NCBI RefSeq assembly: GCF_000577275.2
Contig: NZ_HG916855.1
Coordinates: 682,001-746,000, forward strand
Length of the DNA stretch: 64,000 nt
Direction: 5' to 3'
From: Rhizobium favelukesii
GTDB taxonomy: Bacteria > Pseudomonadota > Alphaproteobacteria > Rhizobiales > Rhizobiaceae
This document shows, piece after piece, positions 63,996 to 64,000 of this stretch. Position 1 is the first letter of the stretch; every line of letters begins with the position of its first letter. The translations under genes were made by a program, and so were the position numbers. The notes under the pieces were generated by a model, which searched no databases, was not told the DNA's origin, and saw only the letters and a list, made by a program, of their open reading frames with translations.

Positions 63996-64000
63996 GGGTT

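Noticed and set aside
1..64000. CRISPR array, tRNA, rRNA, prophage
   Set aside because: No regular spaced repeats, cloverleaf-type tRNA sequence, ribosomal RNA sequence or phage structural genes were seen.

Overview
The window looks like an accessory replicon or genomic island of a Rhizobiaceae bacterium (Sinorhizobium/Ensifer or Rhizobium type). The basis is high G+C, ATGA-coupled operons, DUF6481 and 17M-type stress genes, EcfG-type GGAAC promoters, a CUCCUCCC-loop small RNA of the kind known from Alphaproteobacteria, a full nuo cluster of the 'second complex I' type, and dense catabolic operons. No rRNA, tRNA, CRISPR array or replication gene was seen. Remnants of genes (glf, an IS5 transposase, a truncated alginate-export porin, a sarcosine-oxidase piece, a class V aminotransferase), two frameshifted genes and three toxin-antitoxin modules point to a plastic region.

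Layout. 1-6 kb: chemoreceptor, exported protein, glf remnant, multi-hairpin small RNA, SRAP/YedK DNA-protein crosslink protein and an EcfG-like stress pair. 6-11 kb: fatty acid desaturase, DUF6481 protein, cold shock protein, exported protein with a second EcfG-like promoter, RES/Xre toxin-antitoxin pair, IS5 remnant. 11-15.6 kb: LysR regulator divergent from a frameshifted amidohydrolase, then the truncated porin. 15.9-32.4 kb: all 14 nuo subunits. The plus-strand operon runs J-K-pump-small protein-pump(HL)-M-N-A-B-C-D-E-F-G; nuoH, nuoI and a CBS-domain gene run on the minus strand and meet nuoG tail to tail. 32.9-37.3 kb: RND efflux pair without an outer-membrane factor. 37.5-38.3 kb: VapBC. 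38.6-53 kb: amine/amino-acid catabolism (aldehyde dehydrogenases, FAD oxidases, Lrp, peptide-type ABC transporter, HAD hydrolases, class III aminotransferase, GNAT). 53.2-53.8 kb: Phd/VapC. 54-64 kb: minus-strand catabolic operon (aldehyde dehydrogenases, tartrate/isopropylmalate-type dehydrogenase, LysR, hydantoinase/oxoprolinase A and B, GNAT, cupin).

The most notable system is the complex I cluster. It has four antiporter-like pump subunits instead of three, and the pump carrying the long lateral helix seems to have that helix lengthened by roughly 25-30 residues, as expected if it must span one extra subunit. The second is the small RNA at 3.09-3.25 kb, in which four successive hairpins each present the same anti-Shine-Dalgarno sequence CTCCTCCC in the loop.

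The catabolic half of the window (38-64 kb) reads as import of a small peptide- or opine-like nitrogen compound, oxidation or transamination of its amino group, aldehyde oxidation by three different dehydrogenases, and ring or amide opening by HyuA/HyuB. The substrate cannot be named from sequence. hyuA carries a one-base frameshift, so part of this pathway may be inactive in this strain unless the frameshift is a sequencing error.
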